47,374 nucleotides of DNA, from NCBI GenBank assembly GCA_016936815.1, contig JAFGXD010000153.1, positions 1 through 47,374 on the forward strand, written 5' to 3'. Origin of the DNA: Bacteroidales bacterium. Lineage in GTDB: Bacteria > Bacteroidota > Bacteroidia > Bacteroidales > GWF2-38-335. Below, one piece after another: positions 34,879 through 43,389 of this stretch. Within the stretch, counting starts at the first letter, position 1; the number at the start of each line of letters is the position of its first letter. The position numbers were made by a program, and so were the translations under genes. The notes below the pieces were generated by a model that saw only the letters and a program-made list of their open reading frames with translations, was not told where the DNA came from and did not search any database.

Positions 34879-35326
34879 AAATAAATTCGATCCGGAAAAG
34901 GTTAGCGTTATCGATTTCAAAATGATTAAGAGTCAGGTGGACACCCCTGAAAATTTTGAAATCGGTAAAGCTGTTGGTTTTCATTTAGATAACACTTTGC
35001 AATTAAGTTTTAATCTAGTTGACAAATTGGCTAAAGCAGATTTTACAATAAGTGTTAAGACAGATTGTAAGGGAGAAAATGAATGTGAAGCAACCGGAAA
35101 TTTTCATCTAGTTTTTATTTATCTTATAGAAAATTTGGAAGAACTTGCCATTGCTGACAAAAATAAGCGTTTGGAGTTAAATCCTGATTTGGCAAATGCT
35201 CTATCATCTGTAACCTACTCTACCTCAAGAGGTGTATTATTGACAAAACTTCAAGGAACCGCATTTCAAAATTTTGTATTGCCAATTATCAATCCAAATA
35301 TTCTGCTTAAAAAAAATAAACTCTGA
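34868..35326 (+). CDS. SecB-like chaperone of a TAC module
   Basis: A 152-aa protein whose C-terminal part (117-143) reads YSTSRGVLLTKLQGTAFQNF then VLPIINP, closely matching the SecB signature (YxxAR...GF...LPPINF). The preceding beta strands (LQLSFNLVD, DFTISVKT, GNFHLVFIYLI) fit the SecB four-stranded sheet. SecB-like chaperones linked to HigBA-type pairs form toxin-antitoxin-chaperone systems, first worked out for Rv1957 of Mycobacterium tuberculosis. The 11-nt overlap with the antitoxin gene implies coupled synthesis. A general export SecB would not be expected in such an operon. It ends 5 nt from the convergent next gene. Confidence 0.8.
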   Translation: MQDKNKFDPEKVSVIDFKMIKSQVDTPENFEIGKAVGFHLDNTLQLSFNLVDKLAKADFTISVKTDCKGENECEATGNFHLVFIYLIENLEELAIADKNKRLELNPDLANALSSVTYSTSRGVLLTKLQGTAFQNFVLPIINPNILLKKNKL

Positions 35327-35331
35327 TTAAA

Positions 35332-35733
35332 TCAATTGTCTATTAACTCCAGAAACCGTCCGTAACTTATTCCGAGGTCTAAATGCTTAAATGCAAAAAA
35401 ACGTCCTGAGCAATAAACATATTCAGGCATTTTTTCTTGTAAAAGATGTATCATGGCAGTTTCTTTAGTAGTATTTACTATATATGCCCCTTTTAGTATT
35501 TTGCCAATATTTCTGTAATGCATAATTGGTTCAAGAAATGTGTCGAGTTTCTCAATTCCAAAAAGAAAATTACAGTTTCTCAGGTCAACCAAATGATAAA
35601 TAGTTTTTTGGAAATGCTCACTGTTTCTAAAATCTTCAACAAGTTTAAAAACCTGTTTTTCAGTCTTATTGCCGGGAGACAATTTTGAAATCGTGAAACT
35701 TAAATCGGAATAAAAGGTTATTTTATCTTCCAT
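35332..35733 (-). CDS. Hypothetical protein, STAS/SpoIIAA-like
   Basis: A 133-aa soluble protein. The alternation of strands and helices (ITFYSDLSFTISKLSPGN, KTIYHLVDLRNCNFLFGIEKLDTFLEP, KGAYIVNTTKETAMIHLLQEK, YGRFLELID) resembles small SpoIIAA-like/STAS-type proteins common in Bacteroidota, often of about this length. No catalytic residues are evident. It is monocistronic and converges with the SecB-like gene with 5 nt between the stops, so it is not part of that operon. Real gene by length and composition; function unknown. Confidence 0.7.
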   Translation of the reverse strand: MEDKITFYSDLSFTISKLSPGNKTEKQVFKLVEDFRNSEHFQKTIYHLVDLRNCNFLFGIEKLDTFLEPIMHYRNIGKILKGAYIVNTTKETAMIHLLQEKMPEYVYCSGRFFAFKHLDLGISYGRFLELIDN

Positions 35734-35802
35734 TTTAATAAAGAAAATTAATTAAAAAGTTTAGAGTAATAACAATTATTCGGTGATTATTAAATAATAA
35801 AA

Positions 35803-35914
35803 CATGGGTTATCACCATGTTTCCGAAGTTCTGACAAACTCTGCTCCATAAGCAATAAACCCATGCTATTTTTTTATTTTACCCCGGAGCATTATAATTT
35901 GTCAGATTTCGGAA
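35803..35914. repeat. Interlocked inverted repeats (possible structured RNA or decayed element)
   Basis: TTCCGAAGTTCTGACAAA (35821-35838) pairs with TTTGTCAGATTTCGGAA (35898-35914) with one bulge and one mismatch, extended inward by GCTCC (about 35843) with GGAGC (35886-35890). The loop carries AAACCCATG (35857-35865), which is complementary to CATGGGTT just outside the stem (35803-35810); that word can also pair locally with CCATG at 35815. The order A-B-A'-B' gives a pseudoknot or two exclusive folds. It lies in the 306-nt gap downstream of the GH97 gene and upstream of the 133-aa gene; the rest of the gap shows nothing. Confidence 0.6.
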
Positions 35915-36039
35915 CGGGATAATTAACTATTACAAAATGTATTACGCCTAACCCGTCCAAAAGTTCTTTTTTTGTTGACAAACATTAAGAATTCCGGGAT
36001 TAGACTAACAAAATTTGGGAGATAATGTTTAATCAGTAT

Positions 36040-38652
36040 CTAGAAAACCTCAACCTCATCAATAAAAATCCATGATTTTTCTCCGGGGGCATAGTGCCAT
36101 TTAGGGCAATTTCCTGAGTTACGGGCTATTATTTTTACATATTGAGTCTTAGTTTTAGCAAATTCTATTTCAAAACTTTCAAGGCTAACCGTTTTAATAT
36201 CTTCAGGCTCAGTAATAAGTTTTTCTTTTTCTCCAATTTTTTCGTAAGTCAAACCATCTGAAGAAATCCAAACTTCAACTTTTTCGGGGTGAAATATCCA
36301 GTCGTTTGGAGAATGATAAAAGCCGGTAATTATTTTCCTTACTTCTGTTTCTTGGCCAAGGTCAACTATTAACTCAGGTTTGTTGTTGTAAAATCCCAGC
36401 CAATTGCCATCGGAAAAGCTGTAAGTTCCTTTTTCACCGTCGGTTAGGGTAATATTTCCCTTGCCTACATACTTTTCACTAAAAGGGGTAATAAAATCAA
36501 CAGCCTTATTTACAGCTAGATGTTCTACTTTGTTGTTTCCGTAAGTTTTTATTTTAGAAAAGACAGTCATCTTTTCCTTGCTGTTATTGTTAAATTTTTG
36601 AATGTTTTGAATATTTTTTAAAGAATTTACTTCAACAGGAATTAGTCGAATTGCCATACCACCTGCTTTCGATAAAGGGGCGAAGATTGTATCGCCGGAG
36701 CTTACCAAATATTGCCCAATTTCTATTATTTCAGGATTTGTTTCCCAATTGGTGTTAATGTGGTCGCAATAAATTTCGGCCAGATAATTAGCAGATTTCT
36801 CAGTAAAATTGAGAGGAATTTTTAATAAATGAGCATTCTCATTACCTGTGCATCCAATAAACCATTCATTTCCTTTTCGTCTTGCAACACACAGATATTC
36901 ACCAAGTTTAGTATCTAAAACCTTTGTTTCATCCCAGGTTGAGGGAACATCTTCAATAAATTTAAAGGCCGGATGATTTTGGTAATTTTCAATATCGTCG
37001 GCAAGCATTTTCATTGGACTGTACATTACAACAAAATGAGAAAGTTGGTGGGCAATTGTTGTATAAAGTCTTTTGTTTTTTTCGGGTGAATGAAGAATTT
37101 TGAAAATTCCGGGAGTAAAGTCAGCAGGCCCTGCAAGAAATCTTGTAAACGGCAGAATTACTGCATGATATGGCGGAGTAGCGTTATAAGTTGCATTCCA
37201 TTCATTACCGCGAATTGCTTCCGTAGTCATTAGATTTGGCCAGGTACGCTCTAAACCTGTTGGCATTGGACCTTCGTGTACGTTAAGACAAATATTGTAT
37301 TTTGCTGCTGTTTCTACAACTTTCTGAAAATGTTTAATCATAAACTGACCTCTATGATGGTAACCTTTTGGAATAATTGGTCCTGCATAACCTGTTTTTA
37401 AAGCAGTAATTCCCAAGTTTTTCATAAGTTGAAAAGCAGAATCTAACTGACTCTCGTACACCGGAATATTACTTCCGGTTTCGTGGTGAGAAATAAATTG
37501 AACGTTTTTACTTTTTGCATATTCAACAACCTCTTTAAGGTTAAAATCAGAATAAGCAATTGAAAAATTTTGAATATTTTCTTTTTCCGAAGTCCATGTT
37601 TCCCAACCAAGATTCCACCCTTCTGCCAGAACACCTTCAATGCCGTGTTCAGACGCAAAATCGATATATTCTTTAGTTCTTTTGCTTGTTGCCCCATGTT
37701 TATCTCCAAAATGCCAGGTGTATTTTCCGGTATGCATTCCCCACCAAATTCCCGCAAATTTTATTGGCTTTATCCATGAAACATCCTCAATTTTAGAAGG
37801 TTCGTTGAGATTTTGAATTAAGTATGATTCAATAAGTTCGCCCGGTTTTCTTGCAATTGATATACTTCGCCACGGGGTAGTAAATGGTAATTCGGCTCTT
37901 ACGCAGACTCCGTCGGGTTCGGGCCATAAACCGGAAATATAGGAAAATGGTTTTTCAGAATTTTTTTTCAAGAACATTTCTGAATAATTAATTAATGCTG
38001 CTTCGTGAATGCAAAGAAAATGTCCTGAAATTGTTTCAATAGTAATGGGAGTTGAGGTATTAGAAGTTTCGGAAAGAAGAGTTTTTCTCCAAAGCGATTC
38101 TAAAGCAAATTCATCGGAAGGAATCCACCATGCAATATGGTTTTTTGCAAAATTGAATTCAGTGTTTTCGGAAACAATCAGCAGACTGTCGTTTATAAAA
38201 TCTTCAGGAAAAAAATATCTAAAAGCCGCACCGTTGTTGTAAACCCTAACAATAATATTTATGCTTCGTTCAGGTTTTTTTGTTTCCTTTATGGTAAACA
38301 CGGATTGGTTGTAGTTGTTTCGCACTTCAGAAAAATACCCCAAAACTGGTTTCCAAGTTTCGTCAATGCATATATCATTTTTGCTGGTAATAGTAAGGTT
38401 TTCTTTAAGGGCAGGCTGATTTTTAAACTCGAAACCAAGAGCCGATTTTTCAATTATTCTATTTTTATCTACTATTATTGAATAAAACAGATGACCATTT
38501 TCGGTAAATACTTCAAAAACAATTTTTCCATCGGGCGACAGAACTTGCTGTGAGTTTGCTTTTTCTGAAAAAAGAAAAGCTGTAACAACTAAAAACGGTA
38601 TTAGGAAGTAATTAAATATTTTATTAACAGCTATTTTGATTTTGTTTGCCAT
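36040..38652 (-). CDS. GH97 alpha-glucosidase (SusB-type, inverting) with C-terminal F5/8 domain
   Basis: An 870-aa exported enzyme that hydrolyses alpha-glucosides. A signal peptide (about 1-35, ending SEKANSQ) is followed by the GH97 N-terminal sandwich (about 36-290), the TIM barrel (about 290-560) and a C-terminal sheet. Barrel motifs HHETGSN, LKTGYAGPIIPKG, NVHEGPMPTGLERTWPN and RGNEWNA agree with inverting SusB: the glutamates of HHET, VHEG and NEW correspond to its calcium/base/acid sites, and there is no retaining-type Asp nucleophile. The last 150 residues resemble a discoidin (F5/8 type C) carbohydrate-binding domain (GNWLGFYNNKPELIVDLGQ, YVKIIARNSG), an addition absent from classic SusB. 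The ATG at 38652 begins the signal. No SusC/SusD pair is nearby, so it is an orphan glycosidase. Confidence 0.93.
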   Translation of the reverse strand: MANKIKIAVNKIFNYFLIPFLVVTAFLFSEKANSQQVLSPDGKIVFEVFTENGHLFYSIIVDKNRIIEKSALGFEFKNQPALKENLTITSKNDICIDETWKPVLGYFSEVRNNYNQSVFTIKETKKPERSINIIVRVYNNGAAFRYFFPEDFINDSLLIVSENTEFNFAKNHIAWWIPSDEFALESLWRKTLLSETSNTSTPITIETISGHFLCIHEAALINYSEMFLKKNSEKPFSYISGLWPEPDGVCVRAELPFTTPWRSISIARKPGELIESYLIQNLNEPSKIEDVSWIKPIKFAGIWWGMHTGKYTWHFGDKHGATSKRTKEYIDFASEHGIEGVLAEGWNLGWETWTSEKENIQNFSIAYSDFNLKEVVEYAKSKNVQFISHHETGSNIPVYESQLDSAFQLMKNLGITALKTGYAGPIIPKGYHHRGQFMIKHFQKVVETAAKYNICLNVHEGPMPTGLERTWPNLMTTEAIRGNEWNATYNATPPYHAVILPFTRFLAGPADFTPGIFKILHSPEKNKRLYTTIAHQLSHFVVMYSPMKMLADDIENYQNHPAFKFIEDVPSTWDETKVLDTKLGEYLCVARRKGNEWFIGCTGNENAHLLKIPLNFTEKSANYLAEIYCDHINTNWETNPEIIEIGQYLVSSGDTIFAPLSKAGGMAIRLIPVEVNSLKNIQNIQKFNNNSKEKMTVFSKIKTYGNNKVEHLAVNKAVDFITPFSEKYVGKGNITLTDGEKGTYSFSDGNWLGFYNNKPELIVDLGQETEVRKIITGFYHSPNDWIFHPEKVEVWISSDGLTYEKIGEKEKLITEPEDIKTVSLESFEIEFAKTKTQYVKIIARNSGNCPKWHYAPGEKSWIFIDEVEVF

Positions 38653-38706
38653 GTTTATTAATAGAGGCAATAAAGATAATTATTTTTCATTTATCCCGAA
38701 ATTACA

Positions 38707-38738
38707 TTTGGATTTTTTGATTAGTTGTACTAACTTTG
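38707..38738 (+). promoter_or_regulatory. Promoter and palindrome of mazEF
   Basis: TTTG (38707-38710) and TAACTTTG (38731-38738) are spaced 20 nt, a full promoter match. TTAGT-TGT-ACTAA (38721-38733), a perfect inverted repeat, lies in the spacer and overlaps the -7 box, and is a likely MazE/MazEF operator. Confidence 0.65.
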
Positions 38739-38765
38739 TAATTACATAATTTAAAATACTTATTT

Positions 38766-39011
38766 ATGGAAGTTGCAATAATAAGGATAGGAAATTCAAA
38801 GGGAATTAGATTTAGTAAAACAATAATAGAGAAATATAACCTCCGCGATAAAGTTGATTTAATTCTTGAAAAAGGTCAAATAGTTATAAAACCATTAACA
38901 AGACCAAGAAAAGGATGGGAAAAGGCCTTTAGTGAAATGTCGGAACAGGGTGATGATAGATTATTGTTTAATGACGTATTTGACGATGAAAACCTTGAGG
39001 AATGGAAATAA
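38766..39011 (+). CDS. mazE: MazE-type (AbrB/SpoVT) antitoxin
   Basis: An 81-aa antitoxin. The N-terminal half (1-45) is the swapped-hairpin AbrB/MazE fold: VAIIRIGNSKGIRFSKTIIEKYNL, KVDLILEKGQIVIKPL. The C-terminal tail is acidic (DVFDDENLEEW) and should thread along the toxin. The gene overlaps mazF by 10 nt, so production is coupled. The promoter at 38707-38738 contains a palindrome which the complex may bind. It is divergent from the GH97 gene. Confidence 0.92.
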   Translation: MEVAIIRIGNSKGIRFSKTIIEKYNLRDKVDLILEKGQIVIKPLTRPRKGWEKAFSEMSEQGDDRLLFNDVFDDENLEEWK

Positions 39012-39325
39012 ATCAATATCAAATAATTCTGGTAAATCTCGATCCTACAATAGGAAGTGAGATAAAGAAGACTCGACCATGTGTAGTGATTTCTCCAAAC
39101 GAAATGAACAAGTATTTACGAACAATTGTGATAGCTCCAATGACAACAGGTTCGAAAAACTATCCCACAAGAGTAGAGATTAAACATGACAATAAAATCG
39201 GATGGATTGTTCTTGATCAAATTAGAACGATTGATAAACAGAGAATTATCAAACTATTGAGCAGACTTTCAAAACCAGAGATAAAAGAAGTGAAAAGTAT
39301 TTTGAAAGAAACATATGTGGATTAA
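39002..39325 (+). CDS. mazF: MazF-type endoribonuclease toxin
   Basis: A 107-aa toxin of the MazF/PemK family that cuts RNA at short sequences. Family marks are IILVNLDPTIGSEIKKTRPCVVISP near 8-32 (with the conserved Gly-Ser-Glu and Arg-Pro), TIVIAPMTTGSKNYPTRVEI near 40-60 with the active-site Thr, and GWIVLDQIRTIDKQRI near 70-85. All parts of the SH3-like barrel are present, so it looks intact. The cleavage sequence cannot be predicted from what I see. It is second in a two-gene operon. Confidence 0.93.
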   Translation: MEINQYQIILVNLDPTIGSEIKKTRPCVVISPNEMNKYLRTIVIAPMTTGSKNYPTRVEIKHDNKIGWIVLDQIRTIDKQRIIKLLSRLSKPEIKEVKSILKETYVD

Positions 39326-39524
39326 AAAAAATACCGATACAACATAAATAATCCTTTTCATGTTAATGCAAAGTCAAATATCAAGCGTGGGTATTGTACT
39401 ATGAATTAAGGCATTACCCTAATAAACTTTTTTAATACAACATACAAACCACAAAGGCAATTCAAAAAGAAAAAGAACAATAAAACTTATTAAAAGAAAG
39501 CCTTAACTTTGTAAAAAAACAGAA

Positions 39525-40775
39525 ATGCGGTTTTATACACTTTTTGGTGAAAATTTTAGAATTGCTCTGCGGTCTATTCGCTCCAATTTGCTTAGAACAT
39601 CGCTAACAATTTTAATAATTGCTTTTGGAATTATGGCTCTGGTGGGAATTCTTACAGCTATTGATTCAATTAAAGGATCTATTAGCGACCAGTTTACACG
39701 AATGGGAAGCAATACTTTTACCATAAAGATTAAAGAACAACACACTAGGGGTCGTCCGGGCGGAGGACAAAGAGACAATAATAACCGCGAAATAACTTAT
39801 AGAGAAGCTCAGGATTTTAAAAAAAGATTTACATTTCCGGCAAAAGTCTCTGTTTATGCAGTTGTTTCTAATGTGGCAACAATAAAATTCAACTCCGAAA
39901 AAACAAATCCTAATATTCCGCTATTGGGAGTTGACGAAAACTATGTAATTAATGCAGGACTTGAAATAGAAAAAGGAAGAAATTTCAGCTCTCAGGAAAT
40001 ACAAATGAACCGCAATTATGTAATAATTGGCAGTGAGTTAGCAGAAAATCTGTTTCTTTTTAATCAGGATCCCTTGGGAAAAGATATTACTATTGGAAGC
40101 GGCAAATACAGAGTAATTGGAGTGCTAAAAGAAAAAGGAAGCAGCATGGGTTCGGCAGGAGACAAAATATGCTTATTACCACTTACAAATGCAAGGCAGA
40201 ATTTTCCAAATCACCGTATCAGCTACGAAATTTCTGTAATGCCTACTTCAGGAACAGAACTGGAGACGGCAGTTGGAGAAGCAACAGGACTTTTTAGAAT
40301 TGTTAGAAAACTTAATATTAGAGATGCAGAGAATTTCGAAATTGTTAAAAGCGATAGTCTTGTTAATATGCTTTTCGAGAATATCTCGTACGTTACAATT
40401 GCAGCAACTCTAATAGGAATAATTACTCTTATTGGCGCGGCAATTGGATTAATGAATATTATGCTTGTTGCTGTTTCGGAAAAGACCAGGGAAATTGGTA
40501 CAAGAAAGGCTTTGGGAGCAACTTCCGGGGATATTAGATCGCAATTTTTGTTTGAAACAATAATTATTGGTCAGCTAGGTGGCGCTTTAGGAATTTTTCT
40601 TGGAATTATGGCCGGCAACGGAGTTTCTTTACTTACCGGCGGTCCGTTTATAGTCCCTTGGATGTGGATTTTGTTTGGTGTTGTAATTTGCCTTGTTGTT
40701 TCAATAATTTCCGGAATGGCTCCCGCAATGAAGGCTGCTCGTCTCGACCCTATTATTGCTCTTAGACACGAATAA
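39525..40775 (+). CDS. MacB-type ABC transporter permease
   Basis: A 416-aa inner-membrane permease of the FtsX/MacB family. It has one N-terminal membrane helix (about 20-45, LTILIIAFGIMALVGILTAI), a large periplasmic MacB_PCD domain (about 46-285) and three C-terminal helices with GLMNIMLVAVSEKTREIGTRKALGAT near 305-330, ending DPIIALRHE. No ATPase gene is adjacent in the window, so it must pair with one encoded elsewhere. It is followed, after the GTAC array, by an outer-membrane barrel protein; such sets suggest an export or envelope-stress function. A TAACTTTG box 14 nt before the start is a possible -7 element, without a clear -33. Confidence 0.9.
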   Translation: MRFYTLFGENFRIALRSIRSNLLRTSLTILIIAFGIMALVGILTAIDSIKGSISDQFTRMGSNTFTIKIKEQHTRGRPGGGQRDNNNREITYREAQDFKKRFTFPAKVSVYAVVSNVATIKFNSEKTNPNIPLLGVDENYVINAGLEIEKGRNFSSQEIQMNRNYVIIGSELAENLFLFNQDPLGKDITIGSGKYRVIGVLKEKGSSMGSAGDKICLLPLTNARQNFPNHRISYEISVMPTSGTELETAVGEATGLFRIVRKLNIRDAENFEIVKSDSLVNMLFENISYVTIAATLIGIITLIGAAIGLMNIMLVAVSEKTREIGTRKALGATSGDIRSQFLFETIIIGQLGGALGIFLGIMAGNGVSLLTGGPFIVPWMWILFGVVICLVVSIISGMAPAMKAARLDPIIALRHE

Positions 40776-40813
40776 TTCATTACTGCACACCTCTTTTTCT
40801 TTCTCTTAAAAAT

Positions 40814-40837
40814 GTACAGTTGTGTACGTTATCGTAC
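40814..40837. promoter_or_regulatory. Three GTAC sites spaced exactly 10 bp
   Basis: GTAC occurs at 40814, 40824 and 40834, so the palindromic tetramers lie on one face of the helix. They are about 60-80 bp upstream of a sigma-54-like promoter, the usual distance for an enhancer-binding activator. Confidence 0.6.
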
Positions 40838-40893
40838 AAAATCAAACAAACTTAATCTATTATAAAGTGCTATTAATTAGATTGTTAAATAAA

Positions 40894-40910
40894 TTGGCAT
40901 GTGAATTGAA
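40894..40910 (+). promoter_or_regulatory. Sigma-54-type promoter of the barrel receptor
   Basis: TTGGCATGTGAATTGAA matches the -24/-12 form TGGCACG-N4-TTGC: GG at 40896-40897 and, after 10 nt, GA (instead of GC) at 40908-40909. The start would be near 40921, 22 nt before the ATG. Confidence 0.55.
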
Positions 40911-40942
40911 AATGCTGTTTTTAACAATTAATTTATGGTATT

Positions 40943-43363
40943 ATGAAAGGATTAATAATAATTTTGGTTATGGGATTTTCTATTTTTGCAAATAGCACCG
41001 AAATCCCATTGAATGCTGCAAAAGGAAGTATTGCAGGAATAATAATTGATAAAAACCTCAACAAACCGGTGGAATACGCTAATGTTGTGATTTACAAAAA
41101 GGCTGATTCAACAATTGTAAATGGAACAATTTCCGGATTAGATGGAAGTTTTAGGATTGAAAACCTCTCGGAAGGAGACTATTTTCTTACAGCTGATTTT
41201 CTTGGTTACAATAAATTTGTTGTGCCGGCAATAACAATAAGTAAGGAAAATAAAATTGTTGATTTGGGGATTATTAAAATTCAGCAAGCCATTGAATTAA
41301 TTAATGAAGTAGAGGTTGTGGGCGAAAAAAATTATGTGGATTATAAAATAGACAAAAAGGTTGTAAATGTGTCACAGCACATTAATGCTGCCGGCGGAAC
41401 TGCTGCACAGGTTTTAGAGAATGTTCCTTCCGTAAATGTTGATATGGAGGGAAATGTTAGTCTTCGGGGCTCGCAATCGTTTACAGTCTTAATTGACGGA
41501 AAACCTTCAATTATTCCTGGAAATGAGGTGCTGAAACAAATTCCGGCTTCCGATATTGAAAATATTGAAATTATTACAAATCCCTCAGCAAAATACGATC
41601 CCGACGGCACTTCAGGAATAATAAATCTTGTTATGAAGAAAAACCGAGATAACGGGCTTAATGGTCTTGTTAGTGCCAATGTTGGAACTTGGAACAAATT
41701 TGGCGGCAATACCAGTTTCAACCTAAAAAAAGAAAAGATAAACTACTTTCTTTCGGCTTCCTACAACAAAAGCCCAAGAAATATGTTTTCGTGGGAAGAT
41801 AGAGTTAACACAATGACAGACACCATTTTAAATCTAAAAGAACGATCGGAAAGAGTGCAGACATTCAGGCCATGGAACGTAAATGCCGGTGTTGATTACA
41901 ACCTCAATAGCAATAATCTAATTACAGTCTCCGGAGGAATTGGCAGCTACGGTTTTTTCAGAGATTTTGAAACAAAATATGAAGCATGGACAAATCCTTC
42001 AACAAGCAAGGAATACACCCTTTCTGAAAATTACTTTTTAAGCGATGGCTTATATTATTCGGGGACAATTAGTTATAGGAAATCCTTTTCTAAACAAGGA
42101 CATGTTTTCGAAACTAGTATAAATGCTTGGAAATGGGATGGAGAACAGAAAGAAACCTCAGATGAATATACTTCTTCAACCGGCTTCGACAATGCCGGTT
42201 CATACATGAAATTGAGAACATTAAGCACAAATATTCGTGATAATCTAAGAATAAAAGCAGATTACACCTTGCCAATAAAAGCAGGGAAATTTGAAACAGG
42301 CCTTCTTGCTCATCTTAATCCCGGAACTTCCGATTTTGTTTTCGAAAACTACGATTCGGATGCAATGGCTTGGAAAGAGAATGCAATTTTTACCAATTCA
42401 ACAAATTTCAAAAGAAATATTTATTCGGCTTATTCCATGTATTCAAATCAGTATAAAAAACTTGGATATCAGTTAGGTATAAGAGGAGAATATACCGACA
42501 GATTAATTGAGCAACTAACAACCGGAGAAGACTATGAAGTTGAGATTTTTAACTATTATCCAACTTTTGCCCTTTCAATGGAACTTGCTAAGGGTCAGCA
42601 ATTACAAGCAGGTTATTCCAGAAGAATAAACAGACCTCAACCCTGGGAATTAAATCCTTATCCAAATTATTCCGATTCGTACAATTATTCGGAAGGAAAC
42701 CCATATTTAAGACCTGAAGATATTGATTCTTACGAATTTAATTATATTAAAAGACTGAAAAAGGGAATGTTTTCCGGAGGACTTTATTACAGATTAACCC
42801 ACGACACAAAGGTTATGCATGTTGAAATTGATGAAGTAAACAGACTTTACCTCACTTACCAAAATCTGGATAATACCGAGTCGGCAGGTACTGAATTGAT
42901 GATTAACAGAGAGTTGGGTACAAAATTTTCCTTAAATTTGGGTGGAAATTTATACTACTACCGAATAAAAGGATTTTTATCGGGCTCAGTAATTAACCAA
43001 ACAAGTTACAACTACGACGGAAGACTTTCGTTCAGCTACAAAATTAATCCTCTTTCCCGACTTCAACTTACCGGTATGTACACCAGTCCTTCCGCTGAAA
43101 TCTTCGGAACACGTCATTCAAACTATGTAATTGGATTAGCATTTAGAAAAGACATAATAAAGCGAAAAGGAACTTTGGTAGTAAATATTTCAGATGTTTT
43201 AGCAAGCTCGGAATACCGAATTACCAAAGAAACCCAAGGATACCATTCGGAAATTTCCTTTAAAGGTGAATCTCCAATTGTAAGTGTAAGTTTCTCATAC
43301 AGAATAAACAACTACCAACGTCGTCACCAAGAACAAATTGATTTGGGAGTTGGTGCTGAATAA
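40943..43363 (+). CDS. Outer-membrane beta-barrel receptor (TonB-receptor-like, OMP_b-brl_3 type)
   Basis: An 806-aa outer-membrane protein. A signal peptide (about 1-18) precedes a carboxypeptidase-regulatory-like domain (about 28-115, GSIAGIIIDKNLNKPVEYANVVIY), a plug-like domain (about 125-235: QVLENVPSVNVDMEGNVSLRG, SFTVLIDGKPS, NPSAKYDPDGTSGIINLV) and a barrel with motifs such as YSRRINRPQPWELNPYPNYSDS (cited in part) and EGNPYLRPE. This is the usual architecture of the 'outer membrane beta-barrel family' receptors, which are often encoded beside MacB-type ABC permeases and driven by sigma-54. The substrate is unknown. Confidence 0.9.
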   Translation: MKGLIIILVMGFSIFANSTEIPLNAAKGSIAGIIIDKNLNKPVEYANVVIYKKADSTIVNGTISGLDGSFRIENLSEGDYFLTADFLGYNKFVVPAITISKENKIVDLGIIKIQQAIELINEVEVVGEKNYVDYKIDKKVVNVSQHINAAGGTAAQVLENVPSVNVDMEGNVSLRGSQSFTVLIDGKPSIIPGNEVLKQIPASDIENIEIITNPSAKYDPDGTSGIINLVMKKNRDNGLNGLVSANVGTWNKFGGNTSFNLKKEKINYFLSASYNKSPRNMFSWEDRVNTMTDTILNLKERSERVQTFRPWNVNAGVDYNLNSNNLITVSGGIGSYGFFRDFETKYEAWTNPSTSKEYTLSENYFLSDGLYYSGTISYRKSFSKQGHVFETSINAWKWDGEQKETSDEYTSSTGFDNAGSYMKLRTLSTNIRDNLRIKADYTLPIKAGKFETGLLAHLNPGTSDFVFENYDSDAMAWKENAIFTNSTNFKRNIYSAYSMYSNQYKKLGYQLGIRGEYTDRLIEQLTTGEDYEVEIFNYYPTFALSMELAKGQQLQAGYSRRINRPQPWELNPYPNYSDSYNYSEGNPYLRPEDIDSYEFNYIKRLKKGMFSGGLYYRLTHDTKVMHVEIDEVNRLYLTYQNLDNTESAGTELMINRELGTKFSLNLGGNLYYYRIKGFLSGSVINQTSYNYDGRLSFSYKINPLSRLQLTGMYTSPSAEIFGTRHSNYVIGLAFRKDIIKRKGTLVVNISDVLASSEYRITKETQGYHSEISFKGESPIVSVSFSYRINNYQRRHQEQIDLGVGAE

Positions 43364-43389
43364 TGATTTTTGCACCAATTATGCAAAAT

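Noticed and set aside
34868-35326. Housekeeping SecB for general protein export
   Set aside because: It overlaps an HTH antitoxin gene in a toxin operon, and the sequence diverges from typical SecB outside the signature region.
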